Assembly: GCA_047974765.1 (NCBI GenBank)
Contig: JBKECP010000044.1
Coordinates: 17,831 to 81,830 of the forward strand
Direction: 5' to 3'
Length of the DNA stretch: 64,000 nucleotides
Origin: JBKECP01 sp047974765
Lineage (GTDB): Bacteria; Pseudomonadota; Gammaproteobacteria; Pseudomonadales; Halieaceae
Shown here: positions 35,335 to 44,428 of the stretch, one piece after another
How positions within the stretch are numbered: the stretch's first letter is position 1
Layout of the letters: each line of letters begins with the position of its first letter
Notes under the pieces: generated by a model
Told to the model about the DNA's origin: nothing
The model's input: only the letters and a program-made list of their open reading frames with translations
Databases searched by the model: none
Position numbers and translations under genes: made by a program

Positions 35335-36894
35335 TCAACCATAGCTCAGCTCACCAAATTGCTGGCGCAGCTCCCGCTTGAGCAGCTTGCCATTGGGATT
35401 TCGTGGTAACACCTCAACGGCAATAGCATCAGCCAGGCGCTGCTGTCGACCGAGACGCTCATTGGCCCAAATCAGAATATCGTCAACCGTCTCCACACAG
35501 CCAGCTACTTGCACAATCAGTGCTACCGGCGTTTCGCCCCAACGGGAACTGGCGGCACCAATGACCGCCACATCATCCACTGCCGGATGCTGCACCAATA
35601 CGGCCTCAATATCCTGAGGGTAGATATTCTGACCACCGGAAAGGATCATATCTTTCTTGCGGTCAACAATATAAAGAAAGCCCTCATTATCGAGCAAACC
35701 GATATCACCACTGCGAATCCACTGGCGGCCAGCAGCATCAATATATTCCGCTTCTGCGCTGGCCTCAGGCCGATTGAGGTAACCCGGCATGGTAATACGG
35801 CCCCGTGACACAATCTCTCCGGCCTGCCCCGCAGGCAGAACCGCACCATCATCACCTACAATACAAATATCCGTACCCAGCAGCGGCTTGCCAACAGAAG
35901 CCCAACGACCGGCTGCATCTTCCGGGTCAAGCGTAGTGATAATACCTTCGGTCAAGCCATAAAGTTCAATAATGCCGCAGGGAAAAAGCCGGAAGATATC
36001 CTGTTTGAGAGACTCATGCAGAGGTGAGCCACAACTCATCATAGCCTCCATACTGCCGACGTCAATCGCCCGCCTGCCAGCAGCCTCAGCCACCCGCTGA
36101 AACTGGATAGGCACCATAGCCGTATGCGTAATATGCTCAGCAGCCACGGTATCGAGAAAAGCATCGGCATCAAAACTGCGGTGAATCACCAATGTGCCAC
36201 CACCCAACACGGTCGACAGCATCGCCACCCAGGAAATATTGGAATACAAGCCAATTGTCAGCAAAGTTCTGGCGGCACCGTGATAACGCAGGGCAATAGT
36301 CAGATCATAGGCCCAGTCCCTGCGACCGGCATGAGTATGCACAATGCCTTTGGGCAGTCCGGTGGTACCGGAACTGTAAATAATATTCAGCTCATCACGA
36401 TCTTCAATATTTATTGAAGGCAGGGAGGTTGACTGCCCGTCACATAAGGCTGCCAGTTGTTGCCAGCCCGCTGCCGGTGGCCCACAGCTGATACGCAGCA
36501 GGTTATCCGGCAGTTGTTTGGCAAGTGCCTGCAAACGTGCCTGCTGGTCAACACTGACAATCAGAGCGCTAATATCAGCATCACAAAGCATAGCGGCCAT
36601 GGCTTCATCACTAACCGACAGATTGACAGGCACCGATACTGCACCGGCTGCCATAATGCCAAACAGTGCCTGAGCCATCTCGGGACTATTGGACATAACC
36701 ACACCAACACGTGCCCCGCGGCCAATATTTTGAGCCAGCAGAGCGTGTGCCAGCTGGTGATTGGCTGCACAAAACTGCCGCCAGTTCAAACGTACATCAT
36801 CACACACCAGCGCATCACGCTCACCCCGCCAACGACCGTGCAAATCCAGTATTTCCGGCAACAGTGGCACTGGTGCCTCAAAACCTTTAAACAT
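35335..36894 (-). CDS. AMP-dependent acyl-CoA synthetase/ligase
   Basis: ANL-superfamily enzyme of 519 residues that activates a carboxylic acid to its CoA thioester via an acyl-adenylate. Core motifs in order are IIYSSGTTGLPKGIVHTHAG, IELYGLTEG, WIRSGDIGLLDNEGFLYIVDRKKDMILSGG, QNIYPQDIE and the catalytic lysine region PNGKLLKRELR. The acid is unknown. The fatty-acid, bile/steroid side-chain and aromatic acid ligases share these motifs. It lies downstream of a TonB receptor gene and just after a terminator-like hairpin, with the hydrolase gene following. Confidence 0.93.
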   Translation of the reverse strand: MFKGFEAPVPLLPEILDLHGRWRGERDALVCDDVRLNWRQFCAANHQLAHALLAQNIGRGARVGVVMSNSPEMAQALFGIMAAGAVSVPVNLSVSDEAMAAMLCDADISALIVSVDQQARLQALAKQLPDNLLRISCGPPAAGWQQLAALCDGQSTSLPSINIEDRDELNIIYSSGTTGLPKGIVHTHAGRRDWAYDLTIALRYHGAARTLLTIGLYSNISWVAMLSTVLGGGTLVIHRSFDADAFLDTVAAEHITHTAMVPIQFQRVAEAAGRRAIDVGSMEAMMSCGSPLHESLKQDIFRLFPCGIIELYGLTEGIITTLDPEDAAGRWASVGKPLLGTDICIVGDDGAVLPAGQAGEIVSRGRITMPGYLNRPEASAEAEYIDAAGRQWIRSGDIGLLDNEGFLYIVDRKKDMILSGGQNIYPQDIEAVLVQHPAVDDVAVIGAASSRWGETPVALIVQVAGCVETVDDILIWANERLGRQQRLADAIAVEVLPRNPNGKLLKRELRQQFGELSYG

Positions 36895-36902
36895 GCTTTT
36901 AT

Positions 36903-36931
36903 CCCAAAAATCAAAGGGGGCAGTGCCCCCC
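36903..36931 (-). terminator. Intrinsic terminator between TonB receptor and acyl-CoA ligase genes
   Basis: On the minus strand GGGGGC and GCCCCC (36916-36930) form a tight stem with a three-base loop, followed by TTTGATTTTT. It lies 134 bases after the receptor stop and about 20 bases before the ligase start. It can end the receptor transcript or attenuate read-through into the ligase. A second palindrome, CGGTGCAT-CC-ATGCACCG (37010-37027), lies between it and the receptor. Confidence 0.6.
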
Positions 36932-37064
36932 TGTCATACTATTAACCTGGCAACCAAACAGATGAATCCTTCGCTATTCGATGGGCGCACGCTGACCGGG
37001 AGCCAGCGGCGGTGCATCCATGCACCGTGAATTAACCCGGCTAAATGCTTGCCGGTCAATAGCA

Positions 37065-39296
37065 TCAAAGGCTGTAGTTCACTGTAAAGACAAACGTGCG
37101 CGGCTCACCGTAATAGCCGGTAACCGTATCTTCACCGCCCAGGCCCGCCGCCACGACATTGCCCTGCGCATCACGGGTGGCAGCAAAGTTATAACCCGCC
37201 AGACGATACTCCTCATCACCCAGATTTTTACCATGCAGTGCCAGGGTCCAGCGCTCATCGGACGAACGCATCACAACAGATGCGTTGTAGAGGGTATAAC
37301 TGTTTTCATCCAGTGCTGAAGGCAATTCAAAGATATGCACATCATCACGATAGGCGGCACTGGCCAGCAAAAAGGTTGACCAACCAGCAATATCAAAGCG
37401 GTATTCAAAACCAATATTGTAAACATATTCAGGGGTATTGGAGACCACCCACATGTCAGATACATCCACCGTTGCCTGCGCATTGGGGTCGTACCAGTTG
37501 AGTTCGGTGAATTCAGCATCAATATAACCAAAGGTTGCATTGATGCTGAGCGATTCATTCAACATGGCCACCGCCTCCAACTCAAAACCCTTCATTTCCG
37601 AAGAGCCGGCATTAAGTACCTGAGAGGCAAAGTCCCTGTCACCAACTGCCCGCTGTACAGTCACCTGCATGTCGGTATAGTCGTTAAAGAAAGTGGCCGC
37701 ATTCAGACGCAGGCGCTGATTCCAGAGAGTGGATTTAATACCGATTTCATAAGCATCAACCGTTTCCGGATCAAAGGGCTCATCGCCATCGGGATTCACC
37801 AAAATATTGGCGCGCATGTCATAACCACCACTTTTAAAACCGGAAGTATAAGAAGCGTAAACCATCACACGATCGTTAATGGCATACTGCGCACCAATAT
37901 GGGGGGTAAATTCATCCCAGCTGTCGTCGTCATTAAAATCTGACTGCACCTGATAGAGCAGACCACCGCCACTGTCGGGATAACGTATACCCTGATAAAC
38001 GTTACGATAAACACTGGCTTCTTTTTTATCCCGGGTATAGCGGCCACCCAGGCTGATACTCAGTGCTTCAGTCAGATCGTAGCTACCCTGAAAATAAGCT
38101 GAATAGCTGTCAGTATCAACACAGCCACCGTTTTCGACCGTCGTGTTATAGACACCCAGAACAAGATCAAATACGCCACAGGCACTACCCTGGTAGTAGT
38201 ACAAACCGCCAACAGCATTGAAGCGATCACCACTGTAGTTAAGCTGAAACTCCTGGGTAGCCTGGTCGTCATCATAAGTGGCTGGTACGTCGACACTGGC
38301 AATGGCCGTAGAATCAAAGTCGATCGGTGTTTCAGTATTGCCTTCGCGGTAGGCAGTAATGGATTTTAGCTGCCACTGTTCATTGATATCCCAGGCGACA
38401 TGTAAAGCAACACCTTCTGTCTCCACCCGATTATGGGTGCTTAAGCTGGTGTCGCTATCGTAAACACTGCCGTGGGGTTGCTGACCACTCAATAAACTCG
38501 GTGTCAGGCGATAGCCACCTTTGGCGTTGGATTCGTCGCGGGTTTTATCAGCGGATAACACCACGCTCAGATCATCACCGGGCCGCCATTCCAGTTTTAT
38601 ATGGCCGGTCGTAACATCCTTGTCGTAGTTGTCTGCACCGGTATTGCGAAACTCGCCAAAACCATCGCGGACAAGTACAGCCGCACCACCGCTAATAAAC
38701 AGCTTGTCTTCAATCAGCGGCATTGATCCAGCCACTTTAAAATCTCGACGACTGTAGTTACCAAGGGAGCCTTCAAGTTCCAGCGTCGGCTCATTGGATG
38801 CCCGTCGTGTCGTATATTTAAGCGCACCGCCAATAGTGTTTTTGCCATAAAGCGTACCCTGGGGGCCGCGCAGCACTTCGATATTTTCAACATCCAGTAC
38901 ATCTAACACCGCCCCCTGAGGGCGTGCGATATAAACATCGTCAATATAAATACCAACACCGGGTTCAAAACCCCATAAAGGATCCTGCTGGCCGATACCA
39001 CGGATATACGCCGTCAATGTACTGTTAGTACCCCGGCTGACCTGTAAAGTAGTATTTGGCAGGCTGTACTGCAGGTCAGTAACGTCATCAATCCCTTTAA
39101 TGCTTAACTCATCTGCCGAAAAAGCACTGACAGCAATCGGTACATCCTGCAGATTTTCTGTACGTTTGCGCGCAGTCACCACCACCTCCTCCAGCATCAG
39201 CGCAGCAGCTTCCTGAGCAATAACAGGCGTGGCGGGCAGCAGTGATGTAAAAGAAGCAGCGAAAGCGAGCGGCGCCTTGATGGGCTTTCTGATCAT
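37065..39296 (-). CDS. TonB-dependent receptor
   Basis: Outer-membrane receptor of 743 residues, with the Ton box-like start EEVVVTARKRTENLQDVPIAVSAFS. The plug ends in GPQGTLYGKNTIGGALKYTTR, and a 22-strand type barrel ends in YGEPRTFVFTVNYSL. The signal peptide is cleaved near PVIAQ-EAA. This is the class found in large numbers in marine gammaproteobacteria and sphingomonads for carbon compounds as well as iron complexes. The ligand is unknown. A palindrome 79 bases upstream (39375-39392) matches the one between the symporter and TetR genes, so it is probably controlled by that TetR. Confidence 0.92.
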   Translation of the reverse strand: MIRKPIKAPLAFAASFTSLLPATPVIAQEAAALMLEEVVVTARKRTENLQDVPIAVSAFSADELSIKGIDDVTDLQYSLPNTTLQVSRGTNSTLTAYIRGIGQQDPLWGFEPGVGIYIDDVYIARPQGAVLDVLDVENIEVLRGPQGTLYGKNTIGGALKYTTRRASNEPTLELEGSLGNYSRRDFKVAGSMPLIEDKLFISGGAAVLVRDGFGEFRNTGADNYDKDVTTGHIKLEWRPGDDLSVVLSADKTRDESNAKGGYRLTPSLLSGQQPHGSVYDSDTSLSTHNRVETEGVALHVAWDINEQWQLKSITAYREGNTETPIDFDSTAIASVDVPATYDDDQATQEFQLNYSGDRFNAVGGLYYYQGSACGVFDLVLGVYNTTVENGGCVDTDSYSAYFQGSYDLTEALSISLGGRYTRDKKEASVYRNVYQGIRYPDSGGGLLYQVQSDFNDDDSWDEFTPHIGAQYAINDRVMVYASYTSGFKSGGYDMRANILVNPDGDEPFDPETVDAYEIGIKSTLWNQRLRLNAATFFNDYTDMQVTVQRAVGDRDFASQVLNAGSSEMKGFELEAVAMLNESLSINATFGYIDAEFTELNWYDPNAQATVDVSDMWVVSNTPEYVYNIGFEYRFDIAGWSTFLLASAAYRDDVHIFELPSALDENSYTLYNASVVMRSSDERWTLALHGKNLGDEEYRLAGYNFAATRDAQGNVVAAGLGGEDTVTGYYGEPRTFVFTVNYSL

Positions 39297-39374
39297 AGTG
39301 ACACCTTTAATTAACGTTATTGTGGTTTATCATTCACTTTTATTGAGCCAGCAACCATTGCTTGCGACCCAATT

Positions 39375-39392
39375 ATTCAACAACCGTTGAAT
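39375..39392. promoter_or_regulatory. Candidate TetR operator upstream of TonB receptor
   Basis: ATTCAAC (39375-39381), a spacer AACC, and GTTGAAT (39386-39392) form a perfect 7-base inverted repeat. The core TTCAAC-N4-GTTGAA is identical to that of the palindrome at 40954-40977 next to the tetR gene, and 15 of the 16 bases from TTCAAC to GTTGAA agree. Its place, about 80 bases before the receptor start, fits a promoter-overlapping operator. Confidence 0.7.
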
Positions 39393-39407
39393 TTTTATGG
39401 AAGCTAG

Positions 39408-39424
39408 AAAAAGGCCTCCTTTTT
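39408..39424 (-). terminator. Intrinsic terminator of the symporter gene
   Basis: Directly after the symporter stop, on the minus strand, AAAAAGG-AGG-CCTTTTT forms a 7-base stem with a three-base loop, and the T run is part of the stem. It separates the symporter transcript from the receptor promoter region. Confidence 0.65.
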
Positions 39425-39425
39425 G

Positions 39426-40892
39426 TCAAGTATTTACTTGAGAACTGCACACCACCTCTGAAATTTTCTTTGCTGAGGCAGGTGTCAGCAGTAAGCCAAA
39501 ACTACCGAACAGGGCAGCGACAAAAATACCGTAAGTGGCAGATATTGCCGGGTTCAGCACCCAGCCAGATATATTCAGCAGCAGGTGTATTAGCAAGCCT
39601 GTTAAGGCAGTACCGGCAACGACCCACAATGGAAGATGACGTCGTATCAACACACCCAAAAGCAAAGGCACAGCCGAAGCTGCCGCCAGACCGTAGACGC
39701 CCTTCTGGGCAAATAGTCCAATCACAGGTGGCGGGTTCCAGGCCAGAGCAACCCCAATGAGCCCCACGGCGACCAATACCCAGCGAGACATGACCAGACC
39801 ATTGCCATAGCTTCCCGCCAGCGGACGCACAATATCGCTGACCACCATTGCTGACAGTGATACCAAAATACCATCCAGAGTGCTCATACCCGCTGCCAGC
39901 AAAGTGATAAAAATCAGTACCAGCATGTATTCACCGGCAGGAGAATCACCAAACTGATGCAGCAGATACTGTGTCACTACCGCGTCCTGAGCGGCGACTT
40001 CCAGACCACTGATACGGGCATAAAAACCAAGCATCAGCATTAGGGCAAAAACAGTTCCAACTACGACGGTAGTGCCGATAAATTTTCCAATATCCCGCTC
40101 ACTGCGCAAATAAAGCACCTTGGTCAATATATGGGGCTGCAACATCAAGGCGAAGGTAACAACAAAACCACTGACAAATACTGAAAAAAAACTGAAATAC
40201 AAATCACTGGAAGAATTAAAGGGGGCAGCATAATCAGCGCTGACACGACCCAACGCTGTGAAAAAACCGCCGTCAAAATACTGCCATCCGTCGACAAACA
40301 GATACAGGGTAATCGCCAGCATCATCAGCCCCTGCAAAGTATTGGTATAAGCATGGGCATAGGTGCCACCCATCAGCACATAGGAAAAAACAAACACCAG
40401 CACCAGCACCAATGCGGTTTTCTGATCAACCGGGAACAGACCCGTCACCAGCAGGCTGCAACCAACCAATATCAATACAACAAAGGTGATCGACAGCAGA
40501 TTAATAAAGGCGAAAAAAAGACTGAGGCCGCGACTGTTGAAACGGTAGTAAATCCATTGAGGAATGGTCAGCGCACCATGTTGCTCACCCAGGCGCAAAA
40601 AACCTTTGGTCAACACAATAAAGGCCATCAGAATACCCAGTGAACCAGCCACACCGTAATGTAAATAGGCAGACAATCCATGAACATAGACAAAGCCCGG
40701 ATTGATAACAAAAGTTGCCGTTGAGGCTATCGAAGCAGCCAGAGTGATACCGACTAGATAGGGATTCATATCCTTATTGCCGATGGAAAAACCTTTGATA
40801 TCACGAGTCCGTCGCATACCGACCCACGACAGATAAAATACCAGCACCACATAGATTGCTGTCAGACAATACTTGAAAAGCTCCGGACTCAT
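39426..40892 (-). CDS. Sodium/solute symporter (SSS family)
   Basis: Inner-membrane transporter of 488 residues with about 13 hydrophobic helices, starting at ATG 40892 with GGGAG four bases upstream. A frame to 40907 is not needed. SSS-like features are FSIGNKDMNPYLVGITLAASIASTATFVINPG in the first helices, SYVLMGGTYAHAYTNTLQGLMMLAI and the LAAGMSTLDGILVSLSAMVVSDIVRPL motif with the sodium-site Ser/Thr residues. The solute may be a carboxylate or amino acid, and the sequence does not tell. It is divergent from the tetR gene with a shared operator between. Confidence 0.92.
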   Translation of the reverse strand: MSPELFKYCLTAIYVVLVFYLSWVGMRRTRDIKGFSIGNKDMNPYLVGITLAASIASTATFVINPGFVYVHGLSAYLHYGVAGSLGILMAFIVLTKGFLRLGEQHGALTIPQWIYYRFNSRGLSLFFAFINLLSITFVVLILVGCSLLVTGLFPVDQKTALVLVLVFVFSYVLMGGTYAHAYTNTLQGLMMLAITLYLFVDGWQYFDGGFFTALGRVSADYAAPFNSSSDLYFSFFSVFVSGFVVTFALMLQPHILTKVLYLRSERDIGKFIGTTVVVGTVFALMLMLGFYARISGLEVAAQDAVVTQYLLHQFGDSPAGEYMLVLIFITLLAAGMSTLDGILVSLSAMVVSDIVRPLAGSYGNGLVMSRWVLVAVGLIGVALAWNPPPVIGLFAQKGVYGLAAASAVPLLLGVLIRRHLPLWVVAGTALTGLLIHLLLNISGWVLNPAISATYGIFVAALFGSFGLLLTPASAKKISEVVCSSQVNT

Positions 40893-40953
40893 TGCGCTCC
40901 CGCCCATTATTGTTATCGAGTTCGATCAGGTTGATTTTGTACTAGTCCATATT

Positions 40954-40977
40954 AAATTTCAACAATCGTTGAAATTT
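40954..40977. promoter_or_regulatory. Candidate TetR operator between symporter and tetR genes
   Basis: AAATTTCAAC (40954-40963) and GTTGAAATTT (40968-40977) form a perfect 10-base inverted repeat around AATC. It lies 61 bases upstream of the symporter start and 34 bases upstream of the tetR start, the classical place for an operator that controls both the regulator and its target. The core matches the palindrome before the TonB receptor. Confidence 0.75.
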
Positions 40978-41011
40978 TTTTATGCTATGGTTCCGCCGGG
41001 AGTGGAACTAT

Positions 41012-41662
41012 ATGATGGCACGTCAAAACAAAAGCGCTCGACGGGACAGAATTCTCGACTCGGCTGAAGAACTCTTTGCACTGCATGGCTATGACGGAGT
41101 CACTCTGCGACAGATTGCAGCCCGCGCAGGTGTTGATGTTGCTCTGGCAAGCTATTATTTTGGTAAAAAACTCGACCTTTTTAACGCTGTCTTTGAGCGC
41201 CGCGCCGCTCACCTGAACGCATCACGGAGGGAGGCTTTGTATGCCTGTCAGCAGACGATGGGAGATGAGGGGCCGAGCGTGGAACAGATTATCGAGGCTT
41301 TTCTTCGGCCCCTGGAGCTGGCTCAGGAAACAGGCGATATCGGTTGGCGTCACTACCTGGCACTGATCGCCTACATCAATAACTCCCCCTACTGGGGGCC
41401 GCGGATGATGACCAAACTCTTCGATGAACTGGTACTGGAATTCATCAACGCTCTACGCAAAGCACTACCGGGTGCCCGTGATGAGGACATTTACTGGTGC
41501 TACCACAACTTGTCCGGCGCCCTCACACTGACACTGGCTCAGACCGGGCGTATTGACAAACTATCGGCCAATCTTTGTCGATCAGAAGATTTTGAGGCCG
41601 CCTACGACCACATGATTCCTTTTGTGGCCGCAGGTTTTCGGCAGGTATGTCAATCCCACTGA
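41012..41662 (+). CDS. TetR family transcriptional regulator
   Basis: A 216-residue repressor of the TetR family. The N-terminal DNA-binding domain is complete: RRDRILDSAEELFALHGYDGVTLRQIAARAGVDVALASYYFGKKLDLF, with the helix-turn-helix near residues 29-49. The ligand domain (GWRHYLALIAYINNSPYWGPRMMTKLFDELVLEF) resembles the C-terminal domain of a YbiH-like subgroup, but no ligand can be named. ATG 41012, or 41015 just after it, has GGGAG upstream. It probably represses the symporter and TonB receptor genes through the shared palindrome, and perhaps the ligase and hydrolase indirectly. Confidence 0.92.
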   Translation: MMARQNKSARRDRILDSAEELFALHGYDGVTLRQIAARAGVDVALASYYFGKKLDLFNAVFERRAAHLNASRREALYACQQTMGDEGPSVEQIIEAFLRPLELAQETGDIGWRHYLALIAYINNSPYWGPRMMTKLFDELVLEFINALRKALPGARDEDIYWCYHNLSGALTLTLAQTGRIDKLSANLCRSEDFEAAYDHMIPFVAAGFRQVCQSH

Positions 41663-41722
41663 TCAGATTTCTCAGTTTCCAGCCCGGCGCACCCTGGTGT
41701 CATATTATGCACAACGGCGCGA

Positions 41723-43291
41723 TCAAGGCGTATTGTGATCGGCCCCGGCGTCAATAAATGCTGCCAAATCAGCCTTGAAACGCTTCATTGAGGCCGGGTG
41801 AACGTACATCATGTGGCCGGCTTCGTAGTAATCAACCGTAATATTTTTGCGCAGACGCTCAGGAATTCGCAGCTGACTCAGAAAGTAATTCGTTGCGCCA
41901 TAGGGCGTAGCCAGATCGTAATAACCCTGCTGTACCAATAAACGCATATTGGGGTTTTGCACCATGGCATGAGCCAGATCCACCGCTGTATTGGCATACG
42001 GTACTTTGTTGTACTGTGTCTGCCCCGGCTGGGCATGTCGATTGTCCCAATGACGCCACAGGCCACCCGAAGTCACATAGCGTTGATCCGTTTTTACCCC
42101 CAGCACTTCGCGGTAATAATCATTAAATGTGGCAACAAAAGCCGGCCCCACTGCGGGAAAGAAGGGATCATATGTCATCTGCTCAGCAATATGATTCAGA
42201 CCATCATTGATATAGCGCGCGTCGATACGGCCAGTGGTCTGCCTGCGCTCCCGTAACAGCTCTTTGGCAAAGCGACCCTCATCAACACGCAGATTGGCAC
42301 GATCCCAGTAATCAGCACTGATACCGGTAAAACGCTCCATACCCGCGAGCACACGCAGTCGCTCCCGAGCTGTTGCCGCGCTGCCCTTGAATAGCAGCGG
42401 CGCATACTCCTGCACGGCAAACGTTTCTGCCTGCCGCAAAAAAGCCTGCAAATCATCAGGACGCTCATCCACAGCATTGTGATACCAGGCCGTGGCGGCA
42501 TAAGCACTGAAATAATTAACATAGGGCAAATCCATTTCCAGACCGGCATTGCCCGCAGCAAAATCCATATAGGGTGAAACCAGAATTACCCCGTTCAAAG
42601 TCAGTGAGTGTGCCTTAAGCAGTTGATAGGACACACCTCCACTGCGAATACCACCGTAACTCTCACCCAAAAGATACTTGGGTGACTGCCAGCGGCCATT
42701 ATCTGTAACCCAACGGGCAATAAAGTTCGATACTGATTCAATATCCTGATCAACACCCCAGAAATCTTCTCCCTGCGCCTTGCCGACGGCTTGTGAAAAA
42801 CCGGTTCCAACCGGATCAATCATCACCAGATCAGCACGATCAAGAATACTGAAACCATTGTTGACCCGCTTGAACGGACCAACCGAAGCAAAACCCGTAT
42901 CGTCAACAACTGTACGCTGAGGGCCCAAAATACCCATATGCAGCCACATTGATGCAGAGCCAGGACCACCGTTATAGGCGAACAATACCGGGCGCTGGCG
43001 TATATCAGTACCGTTTTTAATATAACTGGTATAGCCAAACAGGGCGACGGCTTCTCCTTCATCGTTTTTCATCAACAGCTGGCCCGCTGTGGCGGTATAG
43101 TCGATACGCTGCCCATCAACACTCACCTGAGCCTGGGAAACAAAATGCATCGGTTCAGGAATATCCTGCACCTGGATAGCCACAGCATCCGTATCGGGGG
43201 CATCCTCTTTAGCAGGATTTTTTGCAGATCCACAGGGGCTGAACAAAAACAGCATCAGAGGTAAAACCAACAATCGCAATATGTGAGACAT
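41723..43291 (-). CDS. S10 family serine carboxypeptidase, secreted
   Basis: Peptidase of 522 residues from ATG 43291 (GGAAGAAG upstream). The frame extends to 43366 but would overlap the divergent channel gene. The N-terminus (HILRLLVLPLMLFLFSPCGSA) is a signal peptide. A cysteine is present, but the residue before it is Pro, so the lipobox is poor. The catalytic triad is visible: Ser in LLGESYGGIRSGG, Asp in QQGYYDLATPYGA and His in YYEAGHMMYVHP. NGGPGSASMWLH forms the oxyanion region. It probably trims peptides in the periplasm. It has no operon partner. Confidence 0.9.
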   Translation of the reverse strand: MSHILRLLVLPLMLFLFSPCGSAKNPAKEDAPDTDAVAIQVQDIPEPMHFVSQAQVSVDGQRIDYTATAGQLLMKNDEGEAVALFGYTSYIKNGTDIRQRPVLFAYNGGPGSASMWLHMGILGPQRTVVDDTGFASVGPFKRVNNGFSILDRADLVMIDPVGTGFSQAVGKAQGEDFWGVDQDIESVSNFIARWVTDNGRWQSPKYLLGESYGGIRSGGVSYQLLKAHSLTLNGVILVSPYMDFAAGNAGLEMDLPYVNYFSAYAATAWYHNAVDERPDDLQAFLRQAETFAVQEYAPLLFKGSAATARERLRVLAGMERFTGISADYWDRANLRVDEGRFAKELLRERRQTTGRIDARYINDGLNHIAEQMTYDPFFPAVGPAFVATFNDYYREVLGVKTDQRYVTSGGLWRHWDNRHAQPGQTQYNKVPYANTAVDLAHAMVQNPNMRLLVQQGYYDLATPYGATNYFLSQLRIPERLRKNITVDYYEAGHMMYVHPASMKRFKADLAAFIDAGADHNTP

Positions 43292-43366
43292 AGCTTCTTC
43301 CGGTTTATTTAAAGAGTGGGTTAAGCTGGGATGCATTAAAACACAAACCCCATGGAGCTTCTTCAC

Positions 43367-44428
43367 ATGTCATCACTTACCGGGCTGCTGGGCGAATTCT
43401 GGCCTGTATTGACAGTGGTCATTTTGACGACCCTATACCTGCTGCTGTCAAACTGGGTGGCACGCCGCGGTCAGTACGGCACGGCCAGCATCCTCTATCA
43501 GTTACTGAACTGGATTATTGTTTCTACCTCGTTGCTGGCAGTTGTTGTATTGCTGCCAATTTCTGATGAAACCCAGGGCCAGATTCTGAGTCTGCTCGGT
43601 ATTGTACTGACCGGCGTGATCGCCCTGTCATCCACAACGTTTGTATCTAATGCTATGGCTGGCGTCATGTTGCATCTGACCCAGCCCTTCAGACCTGGCG
43701 ATTATGTACGGGTCAACAATGAATTTGGTCGCGTAACCAAACGCTCTTTGGTACATACCCAGATCCAGACAGAATGGCGCGATATTGCCACCTTACCCAA
43801 TCTGCTGCTGACCAATAATCCCATTACCGTTATGCACCGTGACGGCACGATTATCTCGGCTGAAGTATCCATTGGCTATGATGAAACCTATACCCTGATT
43901 GAAGAGTTGTTGCTCAAGGCCAGTACAGAAGCCGGACTCGATGAATCTTTCGTACTGGTACAGGATTTACTCGATCACGCCGTGCTCTACCGCGTTTGCG
44001 GATTTCTACCCGAGATGAAAAACCCGCTCAGTTCACGCTCTAATCTGCGCAAAAAAATGCTGGAGCAGTTACATGGCAATGGCATTGAAATTGTCTCGCC
44101 TGCCTTTATGAATCAGCGCCGCCTGGAGACGGGGCAATTGATCATTCCTGCCAAGCCGGTCCTGCACACCGGCAATGGCGAGCGCCCTGACGCCCCCGCC
44201 CCCGAAGAGAAAATTTTTGCACAGGCGGAACAGGCTGCCAGCCTGGAAGAAATTCGTCAGGCTCACGAAGATGTCAAACAGTCATTACGCGAACAAAAGA
44301 CACGGCTGCGCTCACTACAAAATGATGAACGAGAGGATGCCAGAGAACATATTCAACGCCTGGAAAGAAAAGAGGGGCGGCTGGCGGAATTAATACGGCG
44401 CCACAATAAGAAAAACAAGCAGGATTGA
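43367..44428 (+). CDS. Mechanosensitive channel, MscS family, with charged C-terminal helix
   Basis: A 353-residue inner-membrane protein from ATG 43367 (GGAG nine bases upstream). ATG 43352 has no ribosome site. Three to four hydrophobic segments lie in residues 5-105. The pore-like helix is LSSTTFVSNAMAGVMLHLTQPFRPGDYVRV, followed by the MscS beta domain (EFGRVTKRSLVHTQIQTEWRDIATLPNLLLTNNPITV) and an alpha/beta domain. The last 75 residues are a charged, probably coiled-coil helix (SLEEIRQAHEDVKQSLREQ, then REHIQRLERKEGRLAELIRR), which is beyond the E. coli MscS length. It should release solutes on osmotic down-shock. Confidence 0.9.
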   Translation: MSSLTGLLGEFWPVLTVVILTTLYLLLSNWVARRGQYGTASILYQLLNWIIVSTSLLAVVVLLPISDETQGQILSLLGIVLTGVIALSSTTFVSNAMAGVMLHLTQPFRPGDYVRVNNEFGRVTKRSLVHTQIQTEWRDIATLPNLLLTNNPITVMHRDGTIISAEVSIGYDETYTLIEELLLKASTEAGLDESFVLVQDLLDHAVLYRVCGFLPEMKNPLSSRSNLRKKMLEQLHGNGIEIVSPAFMNQRRLETGQLIIPAKPVLHTGNGERPDAPAPEEKIFAQAEQAASLEEIRQAHEDVKQSLREQKTRLRSLQNDEREDAREHIQRLERKEGRLAELIRRHNKKNKQD

